From Zeus faber (Eukaryota; Chordata; Actinopteri; Zeiformes; Zeidae), in the NCBI GenBank assembly GCA_960531495.1, contig OY482865.1, positions 17,158,951 to 17,222,950 of the forward strand: DNA of 64,000 nt, in the 5' to 3' direction. The notes beneath the pieces were generated by a model, which worked only from the letters and a program-made list of their open reading frames with translations, did not search any database and was not told where the DNA came from. The position numbers and the translations under genes are program-made. Shown here in pieces: positions 22,266-36,919 of this stretch (positions are counted from its first letter, which is position 1; each line of letters begins with the position of its first letter).

Positions 22266-24471
22266 CTATACATCCTGCCAGGCTGTTTTCACTGTATGAG
22301 CGTGTATTACTTCATAGCTCGTCCTTCTGGCCTTTAACATAAATTGAGGACTTGTGAGCAGCGCGTGTAACTGTTGGGACATGTACAAAGTAACTGTATG
22401 GCCCGTGGTGAACGAAGGGGCCTTTTGAAATGCAAAAACTGCTACCGCCATCCCTGATAGTAGTGAGGCAACCCTGCTTCCATGTTGTCTAATTTAGTGC
22501 TGTAATATGCCAGTGTTTTTTTTTCCTATAAACATGTCTTGCATTAGCAGTGTGCCTGTGTAGCCTGCAGATTCTGTTGCATATAGGTGAAACGGTTTGG
22601 AATAGTCTGGGTTGCCGAGCGCTGGGGCAAATTACATGTCACTTTTTAGTGCTACAAGGCTCCATCCGCCTCCTCTGGTCCACTGACCACTATTGCTTGT
22701 TTGTCCTGCCGCCCTAATTAAAGTGCGTAATGGGGCTGATTTTAAAGCATAGTCACAAATCCAAGGCCGACTGTATCCCTCCTTGGCCAGAAAGGAGAAC
22801 ATATCTCCCACCGTCTGTCGTTTTGGAACGTTAAGTTCTGCAGTTGCTTCCCCAAATAGTTAACCTCAAATTGACAGAATTGTTACTTATCTTTGCTCAC
22901 TTTGTGGCGCCTAGTTCCTCAAGCTGTGAGTAGTGCACCGAGTCGTTCACACACTGTTCTTTGGTGGAGCTGCAAATCAGCAGATCGTCTACGCATTAGA
23001 GAACTCTAGTGGAAACCTGAATGTCCTGTAGGTATTGGGCCAATACCCTGTTGTAGATTGTTGGGATGTCGAAAAAACCCTTGTGGTAGCCTTGTGTATG
23101 TGAATTGGGAGGCCTGATAGATGAATGCGAACAAACTGTGAATCAGGATGTACTGGCACATAAAAAAAGGGTGAGCATAGATAGATGTGTTGACCATTTG
23201 GTATCTGGCGGAATGTTAGAGAGCAGTGTGTGAGGGTCAGGGACAATCAGTGGTCCGGCATCAACATTGGAGTTAATGGCCCTTAGATGATGTACCAAAC
23301 GATAATCTTGAGAATGTGTTGGGTTTTTTTTAAGAAGATTGAAGTGTTGCAGGGGCTTGAGGTTTTACTCAAAACTCCTGCTGCTTCCAGTCCTGAGATT
23401 GTGGGACTGATCCCTTTAATGACGGTGGTTTGAGAGAATACTGTTTCAGGTGGGGTAGTCTAGCTCCTTTATTTAGTTTTACTGTATGTGTAGCTGCACT
23501 GCAGCTCTGCACCCATCCTACATCTGTGTGTTTTGATCATACTTCCTGTGACACTTGGTTTAGTAAGATTTCATGCTGTAGGGCCATAAGCTGTCTGGTG
23601 GGAAAGCGCAAATTCATTTGGAGGCTCTCTGCCCGTCCTAGGTCATTGACTTGCCCTGATATTCTGATGAATTGGTTGTCGAGAGAGACATGGATGTACC
23701 TATTTTCAGTGGGCTTCCAGTCGTGCACCTGTAGTGCTGCTTTGACCATTAGGCCTGGTTTGTGAGACCCGTGTCCCTGTGGCAATCACTAGCATGACGT
23801 GGGAGTTAGAGTTCTGGACTTGACACCACTTGTGTAGTTCTAGTGGCAGTGTTACAGCTGCTGCCGCGCCTTGGTGCCTGATGTATAGGTCCTGGCTGAT
23901 AATGGAGAACTGTTTGCTGTTGATTAGCTCTTTCCAACATGCGTCATGCATGTGGCATTCCATCCATCATATAGGAGCGTGCAGTGTAGGGGCAGCTGTG
24001 GTTCCCAGACCCTTCCTAGGTTGACTGTACCCATGGCTCCCACGTGCATCAGTATTGGCACAGCGCCGAATCTTGTGGCATCAGTCGTAACCAGTACAAT
24101 AGTGGTTGCTCCCAGTCGCTGGTTTTAGTCTGGTCTATCATGGGCATCATGTCTGTGGGGGGATCTTCAGGAAAGTCTCCATACAGCCCTTCCACTGTGC
24201 ACATGATGTTAGCTTTAAGAGGGCACAGGATGTCTCTCCCCAACAGATTGATGGGAGTGTTCGTTGAGTATATAAGTGGGGTGACGATAGTGCATCCTGC
24301 GATCAGCATTGGAACCGGCTGTGGGAGGGGTATCACTTGTGTTTTCCCAGAGAAACCTATTGTTCTGACTGACGAACTGGAGAGGTGGTGACTGGAGTTG
24401 TTCTTCCCAATGCATGAGTATGTCGCACCTGTGTCTAACATAAAGGTGTGTTCTTTCTCTTGTACTAACAC
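22266..24471 (-). pseudogene. ERV pol: protease, RT and RNase H linker, broken
   Basis: The protease active-site motif LDTGATYSCIG is at about 24440-24405, in an open piece of 140 residues (24471-24049). RT landmarks further left are LPQGFF (about 23090-23071) and the catalytic position 22982-22994, which reads CVDDLLICS with a stop one codon before it: Cys stands where the first residue of the box is usually Tyr. The linker piece 22451-22266 (MAVAVFAFQKAPSFTTGHTV) is typical of the RT-RNase H connection. Frames change repeatedly; non-functional. Confidence 0.72.
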
Positions 24472-24589
24472 TGGAAGAACTGGTTGAACTTTGTAACTGG
24501 TGGTTATGATGAGATCATTGGTGAAATCACTTCCCCCTCTGGAGTATTGCCAATTTGCAGGTGGGCCTTCCCTGGGGGTAGTTTGGTTC

Positions 24590-26800
24590 TCTCATGGGTT
24601 TGTAAGGCAATCTCTTCTTAGGTGTCCGATTAGCCCACATCCCCAGCACGTGTTATTTGGTTGGCAGCAGTCATGTAGGTTTGTGTTGGATAGGGAGCAT
24701 CTGTATTTTGCTCCAGGTGGAGGTTGTCTTCCGTCTCGTTGGATGGGTCGTCCTTGCATCATAGGCCTCCCTCATGGCATTGTGTGTCCTCTGCCTTGCA
24801 TGGGGCGATAATTGTCCCCTTTGGGGTTAGTTAACATGTACATGAATAGGCGGGAGCGGTGCTGCAGTAAGGTTGCCCGTGATGTTGCAAAAATATCCAG
24901 CCATTCCTGCACTTCCTGTGGCATTGTCTTCTTCTCCATCAGCATAAACAGTCACTGTGTGGTGCTGTTCGTAGCCCAGGTGCTCCCTGTCTTGTCTCTC
25001 CACTTGCTTTGGAAGGCGTGTCGGAACGATGATGGACAGTCCTCATCCTTCAGAGTTTCTTCCTCCAACTTGGATGGATCCATTTCTCGGGGTAATGTTT
25101 TCTTAGCACTGCCCATATCTGGATGGAAGGTGTCCACCAAAATCCATGTCGTCTGCATTATTGCTGGTCACCACTCTTGACAACATTGCTCTGAGGAAGA
25201 TTCTTCTGTGGCGTGTTTCCCCACTACGTACATCAGAAGAGCTTTGATGTGTTCCAGGGCCAGTGTTACTTCTGCCATGCTTTCTTCCAACACTGTTATC
25301 CATTTGTTTGCTCCTTTGGTTGGCAGTCGGCTCGGGTGGCCCATCATCTCCATAAATGACCATGGCACATAGCAGCATTTGCGTCCGGGCCCTTGATCAC
25401 TTGAGGGTACATGCCCTCCCCTTCTTTCTCATCGTTGGTACTGCTTCTTCTGTGCAGTCGTACTTCATCCCTTTGTCAGGCTGACAGACGTTCTTGCTTC
25501 CACATTTCGGCTGTGTCTTTGTCTCTTTCCTTTATGTCTTTTCCTTCAATACGGTGGGACTTTAGTGTACTGTTCAGCTGCAGGTGCAGTGTTTCCCCTT
25601 CTTTTTCTTGTCTCCTCGCACTGTCTTGGTCATCCCATGATTTCTTTGTGGGCGTCACTTTGGGTGTGGATGTTTTTCCATGTTGATCTTGGGGCTCCGT
25701 TGTCATGGCTTTGATGCTTTTCTCCACTCTGGACAGTATTTCCTTGAGTTCATCTCTTTTCCATGGAGTGTGGTCAATTCTGTGCTGTTTGTCGGGTGGG
25801 TTTCAGAGCATGTCCATCGGTAAGGGGCATGACAGTTTAAGCTGGGCCCATTTTCCCTCTGCTGGGGTGTTGTTTGTTTCTTGTCCTTGGGGGATCATGT
25901 ATCATGTATCCCTCTGATTTGCTTTCTTCCAGCACTTTTGCATAGTCCAGTCTATTGTTGACCTCTGCTCTGGTGTCTCCCTCTGCTGCTCTCTTTTGGT
26001 AGTGTCATCAGTCTTGGGTGTTCTGTGATGCCATTTCTTTGTTTGTGTCATCTGGCTCCTCCTCTTCCGACTGAGTGCCCGATTTGTTTGCCTCGCTGCT
26101 GCTCTAGGTTTTTTCTGTCCATTGCAGGTGTTTCTTTCCCTTTCTTGTATTTTCCTCTTTGTTCTTTTCGTCTCTCCCTCAAGTTAGGGTAAAGTCTCCC
26201 TGTACCTTGACTGTTACTTGTTTTTTGTCTCGGCTGAGGCCCAATGGGTACTTTCCTATTCTAAATGGGTTTTAATCATGTGGGTAAGATGAATTAGTCA
26301 GTTGAAATAGGGGGAGCTGTGGGGTGAGGCCTCTGACCTTCTATTTCTTTCCCTTTTCCTTGGTCTCCTCCATATTATCCTCTATCACTATCTTTCATAT
26401 TGCTCTAACGGATTGTTCGTGATTGCTTCCCTCTTGTCTGAACAACTTAGCACTTCCCTTTCTTTTGCTCTTTTCCCTTCCCTCTTGTCACCTTGTGTTA
26501 TTCACTTTGTGATATTTTATGTTAGTCTCCATCTCGTTACAACACGGCATGTTTAAAGTGCCCTCTTTTGGCCACTCTGGTATTCTGACATGCCATTTTT
26601 TGATGCAGTTTTGAATTTGTTTTTTGTGATCCGGATAATGCCTTACGATAAACTCCGCTGGGGACACTTGCCATCCCCCGACCCCCCATTGCTCTTCCCT
26701 TGGCCAGCCCCCATATATCGTTGTCGTGCGCTGCTTGATAGAGACCTAAGTATTTCTGGTTCCACCTCTAGCTCCCTTGTTCTAATTCATACAATTATTT
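24590..26800 (-). pseudogene. ERV gag, broken
   Basis: A matrix-like stretch is near 26710-26500 (PAEFIVRHYPDHKKQI, IPEWPKEGT), followed by a charged, Glu/Lys/Thr-rich region (25727-25476), a capsid-like region (25378-24952, ending FRHAFQSKWRDKTGSTW) and one zinc knuckle CWGCGLIGHLRRDC (about 24655-24612). Stops separate the pieces. Order and spacing fit a retroviral Gag with a single CCHC box. Confidence 0.68.
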
Positions 26801-27419
26801 TCCCTGCGGTGACTCCGGCTTTTAATTAATTCCTTCCCATGAGGTTATATTCTAACCTTACTGACCCCTCTCCGTGGGGTCTCTTACTATGTGTGCCCAC
26901 TTTCCTGTCTCCCAACTTACTCGCATGGGACTGACAGTGAAACGTAGTCATGGATTTAGAGTCTGCCTTTCACGGCCCTCTAAAGCAACCCCCTCCGGTA
27001 CCCTGAATATTGGGTTTAATGGGATGGTGGCTACCGCACTTGCATCGTTGCACAACTGTTCTAATGCTTGTGCTAGTGTTCTTGGGGTCCACCAGTCACG
27101 TCACGCTTGCTCCCAGGGAAAGTTTGGGAAATCCTGTTGTACTTCAGTTAAATTAACAAATTTGATGATCTGCCAAATTTTTAGATTGATCAGCTGTGTG
27201 TCTTGCTAATGCTCCGCACCCTCCTTGTCTCTGTATGTTCATTCAAGCCAAAAGTGTGTGCGTATACCCCACTCTGGGTCCCCCTCCCTGTTATAGTGTT
27301 CTGGTGTAAAACCTTTCCTTTATCTTTCAACTTGTAAATTAGACAACCACTCTGATTAAGTAATAATCTCACATGTGCAGACCTTTTATTGATACTGTTC
27401 CCAACTATCAACCATATAT

Positions 27420-28280
27420 GTGTTAAAAAGCCTTTTAAAAAATGTATGCTATAAAACCCAAAAAAGGGAAGTTATAAAATAACAGAAATAACTTCACTCT
27501 TCTACAAAAACAGGCCGAAACAGAACATCAGCCAAATACAGTTGAAACAAAGAAACAGGCCAAGGTCATATCTGACAGTAGGAAAAATAAATATGACCAT
27601 GTATGACAAAATATGATTAGTTAGTTAGACAAAAGTGTTGCAGGAACCATGAAATATCTCGCTTTCCAGGAATCTGGGAAAAGCCACGGTAACAGGACTG
27701 TCATTGGTTCGCACCCTACAAAGACTTTATTTGGTTCCTTGGGAACCATCCCCAGAAGGAGACACCCCCCGGTAACAGGGATTTGATTGGTTCACACGCC
27801 ACAAAGACTGGGATTGCTTCCTTGGGAACCACCCCCAAAAGGAGAAGCTCCCAGGAAACAGGACTGTGATTGGTTCACAACCCTCAAGACTATGATTGGT
27901 TCCCTGCACTGAAAGGGGCAAGGAAGAACTCCATAGTAATAAGACAATGATTGGAGGAGTGAACATCTTGGGAATATAAGGAAGCCCAAAATATCGGTTT
28001 GTTAGTCTGTTCTGGAGCCCTTTCACTGTTTATTGCTGTACTTGACGCTCAGATACCCAAACTTTTTCACATCAGTCTCTATTAGGTTCCAGTGTTTTTT
28101 CTTCCAAGTTTTTGAATCCAAAATAGATAAAAATGGTGTCCAGAGATCCAAACTTTTTACCAGCCCAGGTCTGGACCTTTTTGATCATGACAATTTGTGA
28201 GAGCCATTGAGGAGAGGTCACAAAATTTGAAGGTAAGCAGAGCGTTTTTTCTGCTAATTCAGTTTGTATCTGAATGCAGG
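27420..28280 (+). repeat. LTR plus leader, left arm of an inverted pair
   Basis: U3-like part 27455-27960 with three related ~60-bp repeats, each carrying ATTGGTT (inverted CCAAT). Then TATA box GGAATATAAGG (27971-27981) and R/U5 to about 28075. Leader: ATG at 28132 (MVSRDPNFLPAQVWTF...) and a consensus splice donor GAAG/GTAAGC at 28232/28233. The same arrangement lies at 29350-30150 on the other strand. Orientation is opposite to the neighbouring ERV. Confidence 0.65.
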
Positions 28281-29349
28281 ACTTGGATGGTTGAATGGTG
28301 CCCACAATCCCCTTTTTTTTGTGCTGCGAAGTGCTGTGATCCACAGTGTGAACAATGTTAACCCAAATAACACGGGGATGTTGTTCTAATTATCTCTGCA
28401 TATTTTTCCTGACCCTCCACCCACTCCAGGTGGTTCATGTATAATATTCCAGCTTAATTACAGACACAACTTATTTTACAGTTATAATAGCAATATATAT
28501 GAGCACTTACAGTATGTACATTTTCTTGGCCAAGACCTTAAGGCTCTCGAGCAACGCTAATGATTGCTTTTCCCTGAAGCAATTTTAAACTCCCTGCCCA
28601 TACAGTCCTCTCCACACAATGACCCAGAATGAAGAGCGCAATCCACAGTAGTTATGCTGGCTTAAGTTCCTCTTGAACTTTATAAACTCAATCCACTCAT
28701 ACATCCACTCGTTCTGTCCTCTCCTTCACTTGGGACATCGCAGCATATAGCTGTGTGTTAAATTCCTCTTGAACTTTATAAACTCATCTGGCATTCTTTC
28801 GAGATACATTTCCTCAACACTAGAAAGATGTATATAATTACTTTGTGACAACCCCCCTGGATGAAATGTACATTTACCCACATCTGGGCTCTGCTAAGTC
28901 TCAGAGTGATTACAACATACACGTTATTATCTCTTACTACACCTGGGAATATTATTCTTGATAACAAACCTCTGTATACTACTCTATTTCAATAAAAACA
29001 ATAAACTCATCAATAGATAAAATACACAACAGACTTTTCCTCTTTCTGCTATTTTTACACATTTTCCTTATGGCTCTTCTGCGTATTCAGCAGCGGTTAG
29101 TGTTAGCCAAACCAATCCTCCAGCATACACAAGACAAATCGCACACCGACCGATTATAGCAACATTCAACAGAGGTTCACTCATACTTTCTGCACCATGG
29201 TTTTTCATGAACACACATGCACATAGATTATTTGCATTAGTTCTGTTTCAGTTCCTTTTTTTGATTCAATTTATAAATACCCTATTTATTTAACTAGGTC
29301 AGTATTTTAGGTTCGTTGGAGAAGAGACTTTTCCGATACCTGCAACCTG
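28281..29349. other. spacer between inverted LTR arms; no gene seen
   Basis: About 1.07 kb of AT-rich sequence. Two near-identical ~30-bp pieces (CTTGAACTTTATAAACTCA at about 28670 and 28765) form a partial internal repeat. No motif or coding pattern was recognised. Confidence 0.5.
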
Positions 29350-30150
29350 TGTGGAGTCCTGCATTCAGATACAAACTGAATTAGCAGAAAAAAGGCTCTG
29401 CTTACCTTCAAATTTTGTGGCCAATAGTGTCTCTGAGGTGAAGGGCTGTTCACTCACAGGTTCTTGGTGACAGTCTTGGTCATCGTTCTCTCCTCGATGG
29501 CTCTCATGAATTGTCGTGACCAAAAAGGTCCAGACCTGGGCTGGTAAAAAGTTTGGATCTCTGGACACCATTTCTATCTATTCTGGCTTCAAAAACTTGG
29601 AAGAAAAAACCCTGGAACCTATTAGAGACTGATGTGAAAAAGTTTGGGTATCTGAGCGTCAAGTACAGCAATAAACAATGAGAGGGCTCCGGAAAACGGA
29701 CTAACAAAGGGATATTTTTGGCTTCCTTATATTTCCAAGATGTTCGCTCCACCAATTACATGTCTTGCCCCTTTCAGCACCAGGAACCAATCATGGTCTT
29801 GTTACTATGGAGTTCTTCCTTGCCCCTTTAAGTGCAGGGAACCAATCACAGTCTTGTGGGTTGTGAACCAATTACAGTCCTGTTTCCAGGGGGTTTCTCC
29901 TTTTGGGGGTGGTTCCCAAGGAAGCAATCCCAGTATTTGTTCCGCGTGAACCGATCACATTCCTGTTACTGGGGGGTGTTTTACCATATATGATCATATT
30001 TATTTTTCCTACTGTTGAATATGACCTTGGCCTGTTCCTTTGTTTGTATTTGTATTTGGCTGATGTGCTGTTTAGGCTTGTTTTTGTACAAGAACCTTTT
30101 TTGGGTTTTATAGTTTCGTATAGTAGTAGTTAATTTTTAATACATATACC
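29350..30150 (-). repeat. LTR plus leader, right arm of an inverted pair
   Basis: Reverse-complement counterpart of 27420-28280: CCAAT repeats (29770-29990), TATA near 29730, then a leader with ATG at 29571-29569 opening 68 codons. The GTAAGC donor (about 29406-29401) lies inside this frame. It carries about 70 bp that the left arm has lost. Both arms end at the same point (TCTGAATGCAGGA), which suggests two truncated copies of one element or one inverted duplication. Confidence 0.65.
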
Positions 30151-30705
30151 TTGAATATTGTTTGTTTAGGTTAACAGATAATCAGTTTCTTGTCATGTGG
30201 GGGTTCATAATTAACCACAACATCTGCAGTAACAAAATTGGAGAGAATTAGAATATTCAAAAAATAAACTATTCAAATGCTGAAATTGCCTTTGGATTGT
30301 GTACTTTTTTATAAATAAACAATTCATTATAAATTATAAATATAAGTTTACTTTCATAGAGAGTCAATCCACATGTGGTGAGCAATGAATTTCAATATAA
30401 GTTCATCCAGTTTGTTATGCAGTGAACACACATTAGAGAGAAATAATCCGGTAACTAAATGGGAAATAAACCCAACCATCATCAATGGAATGTTCTTTAG
30501 TCCAAGGATCTGAACCACTGGCTTGCGGACCACACCAGGCCACAATGTATTTGCAAGCGAGCTGTGAGAACGCGGACAAGATTTTACCAGAGCGATCTGC
30601 AATCTGCTCCGTAGCAGATATATTTATTTTATTTATTCAGTGTTTAAGGTAAAGCCTTGAGAATTCATTCAAACTTTTAACTGAGTATTATTATTATTAT
30701 TTGAT
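30151..30705. other. no gene seen
   Basis: AT-rich sequence without recognisable motifs. Confidence 0.5.
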
Positions 30706-31036
30706 TAGTTCAAGTTCAAGTTCAAGAGATTATTTGTCACATACATATACATATACATACGGTCATACATATATGCAGTGAGATTACGTAACACTATGAG
30801 TGTATTATGTCTTTATTCTTCTGGACCATTATCCATGCACATAGCACATACTGTTATACTTCATACTAGAAACATTTGCACATTCCTGTACAAAAAACAG
30901 TTTTATTTTACATATCGTTTTCCTATTGTTCTATTTTACATTTATGATTCCTGTATGCACTGAACACCAAGTCAAATTCCTTGTACGTGTAAATGTACTT
31001 GGCAATAAAGACAATTCTGATTCTGTTTCTGATTTT
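30706..31036. repeat. two LINE/SINE 3' tails abutting copy C
   Basis: 30706-30790 is a minus-strand 3' end with (TTGAACT)n tail and TATGTGACAAATAATC, like that of the LINE at 1569. 30800-31036 ends in GGCAATAAAGACAATTCTGATTCTG, a plus-strand tail of another fish LINE/SINE type. Together they replace exons 9-12 of transporter copy C. Confidence 0.65.
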
Positions 31037-31493
31037 GAATACATTACTTACCTGTATGCGGGTGTTATAAAGGAAGCTGAAATTAAATATGAAACGTACG
31101 GTCGCTGAACCATCCTTTATCTGGTTCATATGTATGTACTGTAAATCTGGCTCTGATACTAGCCAGTGCCTCCCAAGCCATTGACCTCTATGCACCTCAC
31201 TGTTGGCCACCTGCCCTGCTTGATACAGTGGGGATAGACTTCATTGGCCCTTTAGAACAGAGTGCACTGAGATGAAATTATGGTGTTGTCCTGATGGATT
31301 ATTCAACCTGACGACACAGCTATCCCTCAGAGTTGCCTTTGCCTAACATCTCTGCAAATAGTCATTGGGGGATATTATATCTACCCTCTGTCTGTTTGCA
31401 GTGCGACCGGTTCCCCAGATCTCCACGGTCTCTGAGCTCTATCACAACCCTTTAGACAACTAATATGACAAAGCTTTTGAAAAACATGAATTG

Positions 31494-32918
31494 CACCAAA
31501 GAAGCCACCATTCGATGCACCCAAGCAGGACATACTGTAGCCACGAGAACACCAATCACAGATGGCATGGCCTGGAGGGCTTTGTTGGCAAATGTCTGGA
31601 ACAGAAATGTAGACAATGACAGGAACTATAATTGAACAAAAGAGTGAAACCATTTTCCAGATATAGCCTCTATTTGGATGCTGGTTAATGATTGGCACTG
31701 AACACAGCCACAGCATCGGACACTAGCAGCTCAGCGGTAGTCATCACGCTGTAGTAGGCAATGTTAACCAGCACATAGTGCACTGTCACCGTCACCATGG
31801 AGAGGGTGATTGCCAGTGGGATGTTCCTGAAACCACAAGCACATATATTTAAATGTAACATGTAAATTCAAGCAGCAGGGAGATAGCCTTGAGATATTGT
31901 GGAAGATCTGAATGACCTATTTGAGTTGATTACTTCTTCCGTGACACAATTAAGATAAAACGTGAAAAAATACATAAATAAATGGAAAACACATCAATAT
32001 AATTATAGAATGGACAAAAAAGCAAACTTTTACTCATTCAGAATACTGACCAAACGCCATAGGCGTATAAAGCATTATAGAAGGCCAGCGGCAACATATC
32101 CAGTTTTGCTGTGTCAACCTCAAAGCCATTTTGGAAATTCTCAGTTTCTCCTGTAGGAAAGAGACAGCACACAGCATTGATGGCAAATCTGTGACAAATT
32201 AACAGAATTTTTATGAATATCTCATAAACACCCTCCCCCACCTCGAGCCAGTGCCATGGCCCCGGGTACAAGGACGAGGACAAGGATGGGATGCGAATGT
32301 TTTAATGAAGGTCAAGATGATTTGAGTCCGAGAGACAATGGTCACACTCCAGCAGTTGATCGCCACCACAAAGGCTGAAACAATGGAAAAACAAAAAGTG
32401 TCTTCAGGTTTATGTAAACAGTGCAATTCAGGGGAATGCACTTTGACGTGACATGTCAGATGAGAGAAATCAATCGGAATTGAAGGCCACTCACTCACTC
32501 CACGGATGCTCACCAGTTTGATGAGCACCGGGGGAGCTGCGCAGGTTATGAAAAATGGCTCAACCGCATAGCGACCGAAGGCCAGGGACACATAGGACGC
32601 TGTTCCCGGCCTGGGGAACCATTGGAATTAATAGAACAATGTGAGAAGAGCAACAATGGTTATTCTTGATTAAATTATTATATTATCAATATAATAATTA
32701 TTGAATAAATGTGATTAATTAAATTTGGGATTTTCTTCACAAAATACACAAATGACAAATTTAAAAGGAAAATGGAAGTAAACCTGACCGCATAAATAAG
32801 AACTCAGACCAGAGTCGTAAAAAGGGCGGGCAGAGGGCCAAAGGTCTCCAGCAGATAGGTGTAGTTGCCCCCGGGATTTGTGTGAAACTTGTGCCCAGTT
32901 CAGCATAGCACAGTGCCC
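31494..32918 (-). pseudogene. SLC7A11-like copy C: damaged exons 2-8
   Basis: Exons present: 2 32789-32918, 3 32501-32610, 4 32242-32374, 5 32051-32150, 6 31917-31961, 7 31703-31826, 8 about 31494-31595. Damage: +2 and +1 indels in exon 2; exon 3 donor GT changed to GA; 7-bp net insertion in exon 4; exon 6 acceptor AG changed to AC; exon 7 donor GT changed to TT; the end of exon 8 and its donor deleted (~42 bp). Exon 1 is deleted between the points matching about 48817 and 50000 of unit D, and exons 9-12 are replaced by LINE tails at 31036. Intron homology spans 31040-33315. A clear, older pseudogene. Confidence 0.9.
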
Positions 32919-33339
32919 CTGAGAGGAGACAAGGTCAGTGACGGGTAAAACGTATGGGTTAACCCTGCATGGAAGTGGGTAAAAAAATAGGTTCGTATTC
33001 ATGTACAGTATGTATGCACAGGTACCAAAGTTTCCATAGAAACTAGATTCTACGCACAACCAAGAACATTGCTAACATGGACGTGCACACGCTACAAGCC
33101 AGATCTTCCAGGATTTTGAGTTGTATTCACTTAATGTACATTTTAGAATTGTTGTTATCTTATGAGAGCCTAGGAGCCACTAGAACCCTCTGTGGGGTGG
33201 GCAGAGCAAAAACGAGACGGGTCAAAGGTTCTAAGGGAGCAGCTCTAACCCTAACCTATCCCATGAAAATAGAAACAACCTCAAAATATGGACAAGCATG
33301 AAACTTAGATTAGTCATAATAAATATACAATGCTAGCAA

Positions 33340-34390
33340 ACAACCTCAAGAGAATTGCATTATGCAGGTTTTACTATTGAATATGATTGTATTTATAGAG
33401 GTCTGTGTATAATGTCATAATTATGATATCCTGATCTCTAAATCACAAGATCCTGATCTTGTAATTCCCCAAGGTCCAAGCTGCCATGTCCCCTGCGAGG
33501 CCGGGGCGGAGGGACGCTGTTTTTTTGGGCGAAATAAACTATGTATAAATCATGACATGTATACTTGAAATATCTTAAGTATCTTATTTTTAATGTGTTT
33601 TTTCACACAAGCATTTCTCATGCTAATGTGTTTGACCATTCACTGTGCACTTAGGTCACTGCATGTTCTTCTTGTTTCATTTAGTTTAATTGTCCCTCAA
33701 GAACAGTGTTTTAAAATTTAAGATCATTCCTGGATCATGTAATGTGGACACAAAGGAAAGAGTTCTTTTCTCCCGAGGTTCTGAGAACTTTCTGCGGTGT
33801 GAAGCACTTTCTGTGAGTGATTATAGTTTTTGGGCTTTTGTAAAACGTGGCATGAGTTACAGGTTTCCGAGTTTCATTTCTGCTTCAACTATACATAGAA
33901 ATTGATCAAACTCGAACAAGACGTCTGTAACATCTTGGTTCTAACGCGACCTCAACCATGTCTGTGGGTACTGCGGTTGCCAGAAAAAAACACAATCGGG
34001 TTCCAGTGCTGCGGGCTGGACCCTGTGAGAGAAAAATGCTCACAATCATTTATTTTGAATAAATGCCTACCTCCAGAGGGGGAGTCTTTTTAAATATTGT
34101 CTCTGTTTCCCCAGGAACCCTGCAACTTTTTGTAAAGAGAAATGTTCTTTCTCTCTACAATGTCAATTCTGACATGGAAGGACCAGATCACATTTGGGCC
34201 TGTTTACCTTGTAAGAAGATGAAGAATAACCACAAGGAGCCTGGAGGTGCATTGTACGGGATTGTAGTCCGCGTCTGCCAGGTCATTTACAAGTTCCTGT
34301 GAAATCACTGTTTGAGGTTGGCATCCAGGGAGACAGTTGAGGGACACAGACTTGCAAATGACTTCTGACCCGAGCCACACCCTCTGTTGT
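33340..34390. repeat. unit block Y, proximal part
   Basis: Closely matches 49998-51050. No gene. It contains a GC-rich island (CCCCTGCGAGGCCGGGGCGG near 33493) in AT-rich DNA, and a Cys-rich open stretch (near 33950) that is better kept in the paralogue at 50479-50688. Confidence 0.65.
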
Positions 34391-34393
34391 TGT

Positions 34394-36600
<2,207 letters not shown>

Positions 36601-36629
36601 CCAGCTGACAACTATTTTCTTTTTTGATT

Positions 36630-36735
36630 GAATTTCTTTGTAAAGTGCATTGTGTTGCCCTGGTATAAAATACACTTTATAAATAAAGTGTGACTTGATT
36701 TGATTTGACTTGACATAGTCTCTTGAATCATGAAT
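36630..36735 (+). repeat. retroposon 3' tail
   Basis: AAAGTGCATTGTGTTGCCCT...CTTTATAAATAAAGTGTGACTTGATT, ending in a degenerate TTGACTTGATT tail. The same tail lies at 52020-52105 at the paralogous place. Confidence 0.6.
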
Positions 36736-36737
36736 CA

Positions 36738-36761
36738 TCTATCTATCTATCTATCTATCTG

Positions 36762-36800
<39 letters not shown>

Positions 36801-36809
36801 GTCTATCTG

Positions 36810-36903
<94 letters not shown>

Positions 36904-36916
36904 GCTCTATCTATCT
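36738..36916. repeat. (TCTA)n / (GATA)n tetranucleotide array
   Basis: About 180 bp of near-uniform ATCT units with a few GTCT variants. It follows the retroposon tail directly. The paralogous site at 52110 has no array. Confidence 0.95.
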
Positions 36917-36919
36917 AAT

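Larger units (their letters stand above)
21960..27200 (-). mobile_element. decayed endogenous retrovirus-like element (gag, pro, RT, RNase H part)
   Basis: Minus-strand element. Reading right to left: gag (about 26800-24590), protease (24471-24150), RT (24130-22700) and the RT-RNase H linker (22451-22266), then nothing recognisable. No integrase or envelope was found. No same-orientation LTR directly flanks it; the nearest LTR on the right (27420) faces the other way. A single CCHC knuckle and the protease and RT motifs suggest a vertebrate class I (gamma/epsilon-like) element; this classification is tentative. Many stops and frameshifts. Confidence 0.72.
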
